A DNA stretch of 50,268 bases from an uncultured Desulfobacteraceae bacterium (GTDB lineage: Bacteria; Desulfobacterota; Desulfobacteria; Desulfobacterales; UBA2174): positions 1 through 50,268 of the forward strand of contig CALJLV010000101.1 of assembly GCA_937982505.1 (NCBI GenBank). The letters are read 5' to 3'. Below, piece after piece: positions 1 through 9,220 of this stretch (positions within the stretch are counted from its first letter, which is position 1; every line of letters begins with the position of its first letter). The position numbers and the translations under genes are program-made. Under the pieces are notes generated by a model. That model was not told the DNA's origin and did no database searches. It worked only from the letters and a program-made list of their open reading frames with translations.

Positions 1-55
1 ATGCAACGGCGGGCGACTATCAGATCGTCGGTACGGGGGTATTGGCCAACAGCGG
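1..55 (+). repeat. Direct repeat, left copy (continues beyond window)
   Basis: Bases 1-55 are identical to 709-763, a 708-bp (236-codon) period inside the exoprotein gene. The identity reaches the window edge, so the repeat is longer than seen here. Confidence 0.85.
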
Positions 56-3000
56 GACGTTGAACGTGAACTTGGCCGGGTCCGGGGATACGATGGGGAT
101 TGCGTCCGGGACTTTTGATCACAGCGGCCTGGTGGATGTGCAGGGCGGGATATTGGCGCTGAGCGCAACCGATGGCGCCTACAGTGGCGATTTTGATGCC
201 AGCGGCGGTCTGTTGCGGTTTGTCGAGGGGGTCTACGATTTAACTTCGACGGTATCGGTGACGGGTGACGTGGTCGAGTTTGGCGGTGCGACGGTCACAT
301 TTGAATCGGGTGCGGTTTACGAGGTTGCGGGTGCGACGCGGGTGAGCGGGGGTGCGGTGAGTTTTGCGCCCGGATCGCTGATCGACGGACTAGGCGGCGA
401 GTTGGAGATCAGCGGCGGTGGTTTGGATTTGAGCAGCGGCAGTGCGTTGAGTGTGACGGGCTACACGCAAAGCGGCGGGCTGCTGGGCGGTACGGACGTG
501 TTGACGGTGACCGGTGCCGGGCTGTGGCAAGGCGGCACGCAGGGCGGCGGCGGGGTGACGCGGTATGCGGGAGGGCTGACATTGGCGACGGCGGCCGCCA
601 AGCAGTTGTCCGATACGCGCGAGGTGGTCAACACGGGTGTGGCGGATTGGTCGGCGGGCGACATGGTGTTGAGCGATGGGAGCCGGTTTGCCAATCAGGG
701 CACGTTGAATGCAACGGCGGGCGACTATCAGATCGTCGGTACGGGGGTATTGGCCAACAGCGGCACCTTCAATGTGAGTCTGGCCGGGTCCGGGGATACG
801 ATCGGGATTGGTACCGGCACGTTTGAAAACAGCGGGTTGCTGGATGTTGACACGGGGATCGTAGAGACGACCAGCGCGTTGACCAATGCGGGGACCCTTT
901 CGGTGGCGCAGGGGGCGGTATTCAGTTCGACGGGCGCCGGGCTGGTCAATAGCGCGGACGGAATGATTCGCGGTGTGGGCACGATTCGCACGCCGGCATC
1001 CGGGCTGGTCAATCAGGGTTTGATATCTCCGGGGGATGAGGGGCCTGGGATATTGATTATCGATGGAGATCTTGGGTTAACCGGTTCAAGCGTTCTGGAG
1101 ATCGAGATCGGCGGACTGGCGGCGGGAGTCGAGTACGATCAGGTTCGGGTGACCGGGACGCTGTCGGGTCAGGGGGGGGATTTCGGGAGTCTGCGCATCG
1201 TTGATCTGGCCGGCTACAGCGCCACCGAAGGGGATATGTTTACGCTGATGACGTCCGGCGACGGGAGCGACACGGGGGCGTTTTCAACGCTCGACTATTC
1301 CAACAGCTTCGATTTCGATATCGCCTATGCACCTCAGACGGTTGGCCTCTCCCTGGTCCACCTCTACAATGTCTGGACCGGTGCCGGGGGAAATGAATTC
1401 TGGAACGTGGCCGAGAATTGGCGGATGGGAACCGTGCCGGACAATGGCGCCAACGTGCGGATTGTCGACGGATTCAGCCATGTGCAGTTGCTCGACGGCG
1501 GTTATGAAGTCGGGATTTTGTCCGTGGCATCGGGCAACACGCTTTTGCTTAGCGGCGGCGTCCTGACCCTTGAAGATGCCTCCTGCATCGACGATCTTTC
1601 GATTTCCGGCGGTTCGCTGGTGGCCAACGCCGATGCGCAGATCGGCTTGTTGAGCCTGTCCGCGGGGGCAATGGGGGGATCGGGTGTGTTGACGGCCGGT
1701 CGGGAGACGACATGGTCGGGCGGCACGCTGGGCACGGGGGGAGGCCGGATGATCGTGGCAGGTCCGTTGCGCATTATTGAAGGGAGTCAAAAGTCAATTC
1801 GGGACTACACTTTGGAGAACGCGGCGTCGGTGACGGTCAGCGCGGATCAGATTGACTTTTACGATGGCGCGAGGATCGACAACGCGGGTGTTTTCGATCT
1901 TCAGTCGGATCTATTCTTGACCCATGTATCCGGAATCACCGGGGTGTTTACCAACGCTGCCGGTGCCACGGTGCATAAGACGGCCGGCGCGGGCACGGCC
2001 GGATTCCATCTGCCCTTGGACAACAACGGCGAGGTGCGCGTTGCCGCGGGGACCCTGGCGTTCGACGGGGGCGGGAACCACACGGGGGGCTTCACGGCCG
2101 AGGCCGGCACGGTGATGGCTTTCGGCGGCGGCGCGCATCAATTCGACGCGGGGAGCCGTTTGGACGGGGAAGGGACGTATCGCTTCAGCGGCGGCACGTC
2201 AAGCGTCAACGACCACATTGATGTCGCCCGCCTGGTGTTGATGGGGGGAAGTTTAAGGGTGCCGGGGACGCTTTCGGCCGGCGACCTGATGTACAGCGGC
2301 GGAACCTTCGAGGTGGGCGGGAGCGCCTCGGTTGCCGGGGCTTTCGACTGGAATCCGGGGGGAACCGGATCGGTTTTATACGGTTTGGGTACCGGGGTAC
2401 TGGAGCTGGCCGGCACGGCGGTGCTGTCGGGCGGGGGTGACCGGTATCTGGACGGGATCACGGTCAATAACACGGGGACCCTGATCTATCTGGACGGCGG
2501 ACTGCAGATCGGCCAGAGCGCGACGGCGTCGTTCGTCAATTCGGGAACGTTTGAGATTCAAGGGGATCTGAGCGTGGCCGGCGCCTCGGGGGGCCATGTG
2601 GTCAACCTGGCCGGCGCCACGGTGCGCAAGACGGCCGGCGCGGGCACGGCCGGATTCCATCTGCCCTTGGACAACAACGGCGAGGTGCGCGTTGCCGCGG
2701 GGACCCTGGCGTTCGACGGGGGCGGGAACCACACGGGGGGCTTCACGGCCGAGGCCGGCACGGTGATGGCTTTCGGCGGCGGCGCGCATCAATTCGACGC
2801 GGGGAGCCGTTTGGACGGGGAAGGGACGTATCGCTTCAGCGGCGGTTCGGGGACCATCGACGACAGCATCAGTGTAACGGATCTGGAATTGAGCGGCGGA
2901 AGGATGACGATGGCGGGGGCCATTTCCGTGGGGGATTTGCGGATCACGGGCGGAACCTTCGAGGTGGGGGGGGCGGCAACCATCGGCGGTCTGTTCGAAT

Positions 3001-5474
3001 GGGCTGGCGACAGCGATTCAACCGTGGGTGGCCTGGGCACCGGGACGCTGACCCTGGGGACGACCACCCTGTTTTCCGGAGCGGGGGCCAAGCACCTGGA
3101 TGGGATCACGGTCTACCATCCGGGTGTCCTGACCTGGACGGGCGGTGAATGGCGGGTTGGGTTGAACGCGGCGGCGCAGTTCATCAATACGGGCCTGTTT
3201 GATGTTCAAGGGGATGTGGAGGTGATGGGCGGCGAAGGCGGGGCCTTTGCTAATGCCGCCGGCGGCACGGTGCACAAGACGGCCGGTTCGGGAGCGGCCA
3301 GCTTCGATCTGCCCTTTGCCAACAGCGGGGAGGTCCGGGTCGACGCCGGCACCTTGGCCTTTCCCAAAGGTTACACCCAGTCGGCTGGCGTTACCCGTCT
3401 GGCCGGAGGGCACATCGCCGGCGACCTGACCCTCGACGCAGGGCTTTTGACCGGTAGCGGAACGATTTCGGGTGATCTTGTCAACACGGCCGGTACCATC
3501 GCACCGGGGGCGTCCACCGGGATTCTCGTCATCCAGGGCGACCTTACCTTGACCGGCGACAGCGTTTTGAACATCGAGATCCAGGGGTTGACGGCGGGGC
3601 CAGGATACGATCAGGTCCAGGTGGCGGGAAGCCTGGTGGGGATCGCCGGCGATTTCGGGACTCTGAATCTGGTCGATCTGGATCCTTATTCTCCAGTGGA
3701 GGGGGATCTGTTCACGGTACTCACCGCCGCCTCAGGGGGAGATTCGGGAGCCTTCTCGGCGATCCGTTACTCCGACAGTTTCGACTTCCTTGCCGATTAC
3801 AGTTCCCGGACAATTTCGCTCTCCCTGCTCCATCTTTACAATGTCTGGACAGGCGCAGGAGCATCCGATTTTTGGAATGTGGCCGAAAACTGGCGCATGG
3901 GGGTGGTCCCCGATGCCGGGGCCAACGTGCGCATCATCGATGGTGTCAGCGCGGTGACTTTTTCCGGCGGCAGCTATGAGGTCGGCATTCTCTCCGTGGC
4001 CCCGGGCAATGCCCTGGCGGTGGCCGGCGGGTCCCTGTCGGTCACGGATGCCTCCACGGTGGACAAACTGTCTGTTTGCGGAGGAAACTTCTCCGTGGCC
4101 GAGGGCATCGGCGTCACCATCGGCGAGTTGGCCTTCAGCGCCGGTTCGCTGCGCCTGGATGGGACGGCCACCCTAAACCGGTTCTTCGCCTGGAACCCGG
4201 AAGCGGACTCGGCGGTGTCAGGGGCGGGCAGCGGGAGATTGAACCTTGCGGGCACGGCCCTCTTTTCCGGCCTGGGGGCCAAGACCTTAGACGGCGTTGC
4301 GATCACCAACACGGGCGATGTGGTCTATACCGCCGGTCTGTTGGCCCTTGGGGGAAGCCGCGGCGCCGTCTTCAACAACCTCGGGACGATGGACATCCAG
4401 GCAGATCTGGAGATCGCCGACGGCGGTGGAGGGCATCTCATCAATGCGGGCGCGATGCGAAAAAGCGCCGGTGCGAGCGATGCGCGGGTCGCGACCCCCT
4501 TGACCAACAGCGGCCTGGTGCGCATCGACAGCGGGCGCCTGACCCTGGCCGGCGGCTCTGCCAGCAGCGGGCAGTACGTCATCACCCCCGGGGCGGGGTT
4601 GCGCCTGAGCGGCGCCGCGCCCCACGAAATCGCCGGGGCCGGCGAGGCGGCGGGTGTCGTCACCGGTGGCGGAAACCTGCAGATATCGGCCGATGCAGAG
4701 CTCTGGCTAAGCGGTGATGGAACCCTGTCGGCCGAGGTGGCCAATGCGGGGACGCTGGCTGGGACGGGAGGCGGGGTATTTCGCTTCAACGGTCCGGTGA
4801 CCAACAGCGGCATCGTTTCTGCATCCGGCGGAACGATGGCCTTTTCGGGCGGGTATACCCAGACGGACGGCCTCTTGGGACTGACCGGCGGCAACATCTC
4901 CGGGGATCTGAGGCTTCTGGGCGGTATGCTGACGGGGGGCGGTACGGTTTTCGGCAACCTGGAGAACCTCGGCGGCACGGTATCGCCCGGGGCTTCGCCC
5001 GGCGTTTTGACCGTCGGCGGGAACTACACCCAGGGGGCCGATGGAATCCTGATGATGGACATTGGCGGCTTTTTGCCCGGCAGCGGTTTCGATCTCCTGG
5101 CGGTGGCCGGCGCCGCGACCCTGGACGGAACTTTGAATATTTCTCAATATGGTGGATTTATCAGTAACCTGGGAGACGCTTTCGAACTGTTGACCAGTGA
5201 CCGCCTGATGGGCGATTTCAGCGCCCTCACGGCGGATCCCGGATTTGCCTACAGCGGAATCCCCGGGTCGTCCAGCTACACCGTGGTCAACACCCTGTCG
5301 CCCATCTTTACGGCCCTTTCGAACGGCTATCTGATCAATGAACTCCTCAACCTGGAAGCGCAAAACAGACGATCCCTGGCCGAGGTCAGTCTTCCCCTGG
5401 AAGGAGCGGCCACCGACCGCCAGGAAATCCGGGACGATGACACGTTCCGCAAATCCCGGTTGATCTGCCGATAG
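1..5474 (+). CDS. Large modular secreted repeat protein, TpsA-type exoprotein (5' end outside window)
   Basis: The frame is open from the left edge, so the N-terminal secretion domain is not visible and the true start lies outside. About 1,820 residues are present, rich in Gly, Ser, Ala, Thr and Val with regular short beta-strand repeats, as in filamentous-haemagglutinin-like beta-helix passenger proteins. Internal modules recur: a segment starting YNVWTGAG and running through FWNVAENWRMG at about 1365-1590 is repeated at about 3837-4060. A segment beginning KTAGAG is repeated exactly (1977-2194 and 2628-2845). Blocks with SPGASPGVL or APGASTGIL typical of autotransporter-type repeats occur near 3505 and 4980. 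There is no C-terminal autotransporter barrel; the protein ends in a short charged tail with a Cys near the end. With a TpsB gene two genes downstream, I infer a TpsA partner secreted across the outer membrane, probably an adhesin. Ligand unknown. Confidence 0.75.
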   Translation, partial: ATAGDYQIVGTGVLANSGTLNVNLAGSGDTMGIASGTFDHSGLVDVQGGILALSATDGAYSGDFDASGGLLRFVEGVYDLTSTVSVTGDVVEFGGATVTFESGAVYEVAGATRVSGGAVSFAPGSLIDGLGGELEISGGGLDLSSGSALSVTGYTQSGGLLGGTDVLTVTGAGLWQGGTQGGGGVTRYAGGLTLATAAAKQLSDTREVVNTGVADWSAGDMVLSDGSRFANQGTLNATAGDYQIVGTGVLANSGTFNVSLAGSGDTIGIGTGTFENSGLLDVDTGIVETTSALTNAGTLSVAQGAVFSSTGAGLVNSADGMIRGVGTIRTPASGLVNQGLISPGDEGPGILIIDGDLGLTGSSVLEIEIGGLAAGVEYDQVRVTGTLSGQGGDFGSLRIVDLAGYSATEGDMFTLMTSGDGSDTGAFSTLDYSNSFDFDIAYAPQTVGLSLVHLYNVWTGAGGNEFWNVAENWRMGTVPDNGANVRIVDGFSHVQLLDGGYEVGILSVASGNTLLLSGGVLTLEDASCIDDLSISGGSLVANADAQIGLLSLSAGAMGGSGVLTAGRETTWSGGTLGTGGGRMIVAGPLRIIEGSQKSIRDYTLENAASVTVSADQIDFYDGARIDNAGVFDLQSDLFLTHVSGITGVFTNAAGATVHKTAGAGTAGFHLPLDNNGEVRVAAGTLAFDGGGNHTGGFTAEAGTVMAFGGGAHQFDAGSRLDGEGTYRFSGGTSSVNDHIDVARLVLMGGSLRVPGTLSAGDLMYSGGTFEVGGSASVAGAFDWNPGGTGSVLYGLGTGVLELAGTAVLSGGGDRYLDGITVNNTGTLIYLDGGLQIGQSATASFVNSGTFEIQGDLSVAGASGGHVVNLAGATVRKTAGAGTAGFHLPLDNNGEVRVAAGTLAFDGGGNHTGGFTAEAGTVMAFGGGAHQFDAGSRLDGEGTYRFSGGSGTIDDSISVTDLELSGGRMTMAGAISVGDLRITGGTFEVGGAATIGGLFEWAGDSDSTVGGLGTGTLTLGTTTLFSGAGAKHLDGITVYHPGVLTWTGGEWRVGLNAAAQFINTGLFDVQGDVEVMGGEGGAFANAAGGTVHKTAGSGAASFDLPFANSGEVRVDAGTLAFPKGYTQSAGVTRLAGGHIAGDLTLDAGLLTGSGTISGDLVNTAGTIAPGASTGILVIQGDLTLTGDSVLNIEIQGLTAGPGYDQVQVAGSLVGIAGDFGTLNLVDLDPYSPVEGDLFTVLTAASGGDSGAFSAIRYSDSFDFLADYSSRTISLSLLHLYNVWTGAGASDFWNVAENWRMGVVPDAGANVRIIDGVSAVTFSGGSYEVGILSVAPGNALAVAGGSLSVTDASTVDKLSVCGGNFSVAEGIGVTIGELAFSAGSLRLDGTATLNRFFAWNPEADSAVSGAGSGRLNLAGTALFSGLGAKTLDGVAITNTGDVVYTAGLLALGGSRGAVFNNLGTMDIQADLEIADGGGGHLINAGAMRKSAGASDARVATPLTNSGLVRIDSGRLTLAGGSASSGQYVITPGAGLRLSGAAPHEIAGAGEAAGVVTGGGNLQISADAELWLSGDGTLSAEVANAGTLAGTGGGVFRFNGPVTNSGIVSASGGTMAFSGGYTQTDGLLGLTGGNISGDLRLLGGMLTGGGTVFGNLENLGGTVSPGASPGVLTVGGNYTQGADGILMMDIGGFLPGSGFDLLAVAGAATLDGTLNISQYGGFISNLGDAFELLTSDRLMGDFSALTADPGFAYSGIPGSSSYTVVNTLSPIFTALSNGYLINELLNLEAQNRRSLAEVSLPLEGAATDRQEIRDDDTFRKSRLICR
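709..763 (+). repeat. Direct repeat, right copy of 1-55
   Basis: Exact copy of 1-55, in the same reading frame; encodes a segment beginning ATAGDYQIVG. It marks a duplicated module of the exoprotein. Confidence 0.85.
1977..2194 (+). repeat. 218-bp perfect direct repeat, copy 1
   Basis: Base-for-base identical to 2628-2845 at an offset of 651 bp (217 codons), so in frame. Flanking modules are similar but diverged, which suggests recent duplication or gene conversion of this block. Confidence 0.9.
2628..2845 (+). repeat. 218-bp perfect direct repeat, copy 2
   Basis: Second exact copy of 1977-2194. Recombination between the copies would remove 217 residues without breaking the frame. Confidence 0.9.
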
Positions 5475-5556
5475 CCAGGGGTGGATGGACCGCAATGGCA
5501 ACCTTCGGCCTCAAGGGATACCGCCAAGGCCCTGGACCTCTCGGGTGAAAGAGACC

Positions 5557-7650
5557 ATGTCCTCTTCAGCTAGGGTTTCCACTTTCGTCATGGTGACCGC
5601 CGCGGTCGTTCTGCTGGCCGTTTGGGGAACCGCGCTGGCCGTTTCGGATCCGGCGCCGGGCAATGCTGGCGAGACCGTTTCGGTCGAGGGGTTGATGAGC
5701 GCCTTGCACGCGGACGGCACCCTCGACGTGCTCGCCGCCGGAGATGCCCTGCGGGTCGGCGACATTCTGGAAACCGGGGCCCAGGGCTTCGGTGTCATCC
5801 AACTCGGGGACGGGTCCCGCATGACCCTGAGGCCCGGGACCCGCCTGGCACTGGAAACCTCCCGCCTCGATCCGCAGGCCCCGTTCATCGGCCTGCGGCT
5901 GCTGCGCGGAGGAATCCGGGCCCTGAGCGGGTGGGTGGCCAAACAGGTCGGGGGAGAGCATTTCCAACTGGCGACCCCCACGGCGGTGGTGCGTGTCCGG
6001 GGAACCGAATTCGATGCTCGACTCTGCGAGGGAGATTGCGCCGCAGAGACCGCCGAAGGGCAGGCCCTGGCGCGTCCGCAGGCGCCGACCATCGCCCGGG
6101 TGGTTCAGGTGCAGGGGCATCTGGCGGCCCTGGAGCCGGACGGGCGCGCCCGGGGCTTGAGTCCGGGTTCGGCGGTTTTCCAGAACGATCGCCTGGAAAC
6201 CGCAACCGACAGTTTCGCCGTGGTGGCCTTCCAGGACGGCAGTCGGGTCACCCTCCAGGCGGATACGATCTTTTTCGTCGAGGACTACGCCTACGGCAAC
6301 GATCCCGCCGCCGCCCAGAGCTCTTTTTTCCGGCTGATCCGGGGGGGGATGCGCGTGCTCACCGGCGCCATCGCCAGGAATCGGCCCGACAGGTTTCAGG
6401 TGGCCACCCCCACCGCCGTGGCCGGGGTGCGGGGGACCGGCTTCGACCTCAATCTCTGCCAGGCGCCCTGCCTCACCGCGGATACGACGGAGGCCATGGT
6501 GGGGCGCGTGCTGCTTCTGGAGGGCGCCATGAGCGCCGAACTGCCCGAAAAGCAGCCGCGCGCCCTGGAAAAGGGCGATCCCATCTACTCTGGGGAGATC
6601 CTCCAGACCGGCGGCGATGGGGTGGCGGTGGTGGTTTTTCGCGACGGTGGCAGGCTCTCGCTTCAGCCCGGGACGCGCTTCGAGGTCAGCCAGTACCATC
6701 ATGCCGGCGATCAGAACGAGAACGGGGTCTTCCGGCTCTACCGCGGCGGGGTGCGGATGCTCACCGGATGGCTGGCCCGACGGCCGGGACGCTTCACCGT
6801 TCACACCGCCACGGCGGTTCTCGGGGTGCGGGGGACGGGGTTCGATCTGCTCTGCACGGGTGCGTGCCGTGACGACGGCGGGGCGCCTCCCGCGGATCCT
6901 GGCGGGGCCGGCGGGGAAGATCTGGGGCTGGTGGCCAGGGTCTGGGAAGGCACGATTTCCCTGACCAACGCCAGCGGCGAAGTCCTGGTGGAAACCGGCC
7001 AGGTCGTGCAGGTGGCCTCCTTCGACCTTTCGCCGGTTTTCATGCGTCAGGCCCCGGCGATCCTGGACCGCCTGCCGGCGCCGCGGCCCGATCAGGTGGA
7101 CGTGGACCTGGAAAGCCTCTTTTCCGGTTTCGCGCCGGGCCCTCACGGCCCGCCCATGCTGATCCTCAGCACTTGGGACGGCGAGGTGATCCTGACCACC
7201 CGGGCCGATCATCTCCTGACCGTCCGGGCAGGTGAGACCTACCGCTATGCCGGCGGCCCCCAGGCGCCCGAGCGGATGACGGATCCGCCGGCCTTCATCC
7301 GCCAGAGCCCGGCGCCAAGGCCGGATCAGGTGCCGGTGGACCACGGCCGGCTCTTCGAGGCCGTTGCTCTGGCCGGGACGCATCCCGGCCTGTATGTCGG
7401 GGTATATGACGGGGACGTGGTCCTGGCCAACGATTACGGAGACGTCTTCATCGGCAGGGGGGAGGCCGGCTTTGCCGCCTTCGATCCGGGGCGGCCGATA
7501 CGCCTGGCCGACCAGCCGCTCTTTTTCATTTTTGATTCATACCCCAGCCCCGGGCCGGCGGGTCCGGATGCCGGCCAGGGAGCAGGGATCCCGCCTGACG
7601 ATCGCCAGGGTTTCGGCATCAGAAAGGAGACTGAGTGCGAAATCCGCTGA
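5557..7650 (+). CDS. Secreted protein with three tandem FecR domains, TPS-locus partner
   Basis: 697 residues from the ATG chosen because it begins a clear Sec signal peptide (hydrophobic residues 9-28, ending ALA). In-frame upstream codons would only add a polar extension before the signal. Three FecR-type units follow. Each has a GDxLxTG...F.DGSRxxLxPGT core (about residues 69, 210 and 346) and ends in a VRGTxFD motif (about 147, 288 and 422). After them are three shorter WxGxxxLTN-like units, with a repeated RQxPxPRPDQVxVD linker. Classical FecR is an inner-membrane sigma-regulator, but this protein has no cytoplasmic anti-sigma domain and no adjacent ECF sigma gene. Its gene lies between exoprotein and transporter genes and overlaps the latter by 16 bp. 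I infer a periplasmic or surface accessory of the secretion locus. Function otherwise unknown. Confidence 0.8.
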   Translation: MSSSARVSTFVMVTAAVVLLAVWGTALAVSDPAPGNAGETVSVEGLMSALHADGTLDVLAAGDALRVGDILETGAQGFGVIQLGDGSRMTLRPGTRLALETSRLDPQAPFIGLRLLRGGIRALSGWVAKQVGGEHFQLATPTAVVRVRGTEFDARLCEGDCAAETAEGQALARPQAPTIARVVQVQGHLAALEPDGRARGLSPGSAVFQNDRLETATDSFAVVAFQDGSRVTLQADTIFFVEDYAYGNDPAAAQSSFFRLIRGGMRVLTGAIARNRPDRFQVATPTAVAGVRGTGFDLNLCQAPCLTADTTEAMVGRVLLLEGAMSAELPEKQPRALEKGDPIYSGEILQTGGDGVAVVVFRDGGRLSLQPGTRFEVSQYHHAGDQNENGVFRLYRGGVRMLTGWLARRPGRFTVHTATAVLGVRGTGFDLLCTGACRDDGGAPPADPGGAGGEDLGLVARVWEGTISLTNASGEVLVETGQVVQVASFDLSPVFMRQAPAILDRLPAPRPDQVDVDLESLFSGFAPGPHGPPMLILSTWDGEVILTTRADHLLTVRAGETYRYAGGPQAPERMTDPPAFIRQSPAPRPDQVPVDHGRLFEAVALAGTHPGLYVGVYDGDVVLANDYGDVFIGRGEAGFAAFDPGRPIRLADQPLFFIFDSYPSPGPAGPDAGQGAGIPPDDRQGFGIRKETECEIR

Positions 7651-9215
7651 ACCTGAACAACGGTCGGCTCTCCTGGATCCTCGCGGTGGGCCTTGTGGGT
7701 GTTCTGCTGGCGGTTTTCTGCACCGCCGGGGCCGCCGACGAAGGGCCGCGGTTTACGGTGAGCGGCTTTGTCATCGACGGACAAAGCCCCATCGGTGCGG
7801 CCGGGGTCGAACGCGCCCTGGCGCCATACACTGGACGGCCCATCGTCTTTGCCGATCTGGAGGCCGCGGCCGACGCCCTGGCCTCGGCCTTCCTGGACGC
7901 GGGCTACCCTTTCCACAGGGTCTCGGTGCCGCCCCAGCGGATCGTCGAGGGACGGGTCAGGCTGAAGGTCGTGGGCTACGCCCTGAAGGATGTCCGGGTG
8001 GAGGAAAACCGGCACTTCGACGCCGAGAATCTCCTCGCCAGCCTGCCTCCCCTGGAACCTGGCCGGACTCCCAATACCCTGGCGGTGGCCCGGGCCCTGC
8101 AGTTTGCCAACCAGCATCCGGCCAAGCGGGTGGCGGTATTTGTCAAGCAGGCGGGAGCCGGCGAGGGGATCGACGCCCGGGTGATGGTGCAGGACGCACG
8201 ACCCTACACCGTCTTTGGCAGCCTGAACAACACCGGCACCCGCGATCCGGCGCGAACCCGGGCCGGGCTGGGGTTTCAGCACAGCAACCTGTTCAACCGC
8301 GACCATATTCTGACGGCCACCTACACGACCTCGCCGGAAAGCCTCGATGACGTCAGCCAGTACGGTCTGGACTATCGCGCGCCGCTCTACGGGATCGCCA
8401 CGGAGCTTGAATTTTTTTACTCCTACTCCGAAGTCGACCAGGGAAGCATCGCCAATTTCTTCGATGTCAGCGGCCGCGGGCAATTTTACGGCTTCAGCGC
8501 CACGCACACCCTCCTGCCCATCGGCGCCTACAGCCACAAGGCGGCCCTCGGCTACCAGGACCGCTTTTTCGACAACGAGACCCGCTTTGCCGGGACCTCG
8601 CTGATTCCGGATGTGCGCTCCACGCCGGTCAGCTTGCGCTACAGCTTGCTCTACGAACCCCGGCAGATCGCCCTCGGCGCCTACGCGGCCTGGGCCTTCA
8701 ACGCCGGCTTCGGCAGCCACAACGATTCGGCCAGCTACCGGGCCAACCGGGAAGGGGCCGACCCGGACTGGCACAAGTTCAACGGCGGAGGGCACCTGCG
8801 CTGGACCCTGCCCGGGGACGTCCAGCTGCGGGCCCGCATCGACGGTCAGTACGCCGGCCGGCCGCTGATCTCCGGAGAGCAGTTCGGGGTTGGCGGCAGC
8901 GCTTCGGTGCGGGGTTACGAGGAACGCGAGCTCACCGGCGATTCCGGGATTCAGGCCAGTTTCGAGCTCTGGAGCCCCCCCCTGATCCTCGACGGGCGCC
9001 TGGCCCTGTTCGCCGATGCCGGAGAGGTCTATCGCCAGCGGCCCCACACGGCCATGGCCCGCCACCAGGACGCATACAGCCTCGGAGTCGGATTGCGCTG
9101 GAACTGGAAGGGGTTCGTCGATGTGCATCTCGATCTGGCCCAGGCCCTGGAGGATGCCATCACCACCGAATCCGGGGACACCCGGGTGCTGTACCGGATT
9201 TTCCTGCGCTACTGA
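7635..9215 (+). CDS. TpsB/ShlB-FhaC family two-partner secretion transporter
   Basis: 526 residues starting at a GTG that has an AAAGGAG ribosome site five bases upstream, inside the 3' end of the FecR gene (16-bp overlap, so probable translational coupling). A signal peptide occupies residues 1-33. Two POTRA domains follow at about 38-115 (FTVSGFVIDG to RLKVVGYA) and 116-185. The rest is a 16-strand-type Omp85 barrel with the conserved VRGYEER element near residue 428, the loop motif that plugs the pore in FhaC. The last residues alternate and end in an aromatic (FLRY), the outer-membrane assembly signal. The family exports a TpsA partner through the outer membrane, and the exoprotein just upstream is the obvious client. 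Family assignment is secure. Confidence 0.92.
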   Translation: MRNPLNLNNGRLSWILAVGLVGVLLAVFCTAGAADEGPRFTVSGFVIDGQSPIGAAGVERALAPYTGRPIVFADLEAAADALASAFLDAGYPFHRVSVPPQRIVEGRVRLKVVGYALKDVRVEENRHFDAENLLASLPPLEPGRTPNTLAVARALQFANQHPAKRVAVFVKQAGAGEGIDARVMVQDARPYTVFGSLNNTGTRDPARTRAGLGFQHSNLFNRDHILTATYTTSPESLDDVSQYGLDYRAPLYGIATELEFFYSYSEVDQGSIANFFDVSGRGQFYGFSATHTLLPIGAYSHKAALGYQDRFFDNETRFAGTSLIPDVRSTPVSLRYSLLYEPRQIALGAYAAWAFNAGFGSHNDSASYRANREGADPDWHKFNGGGHLRWTLPGDVQLRARIDGQYAGRPLISGEQFGVGGSASVRGYEERELTGDSGIQASFELWSPPLILDGRLALFADAGEVYRQRPHTAMARHQDAYSLGVGLRWNWKGFVDVHLDLAQALEDAITTESGDTRVLYRIFLRY

Positions 9216-9220
9216 AAAGA

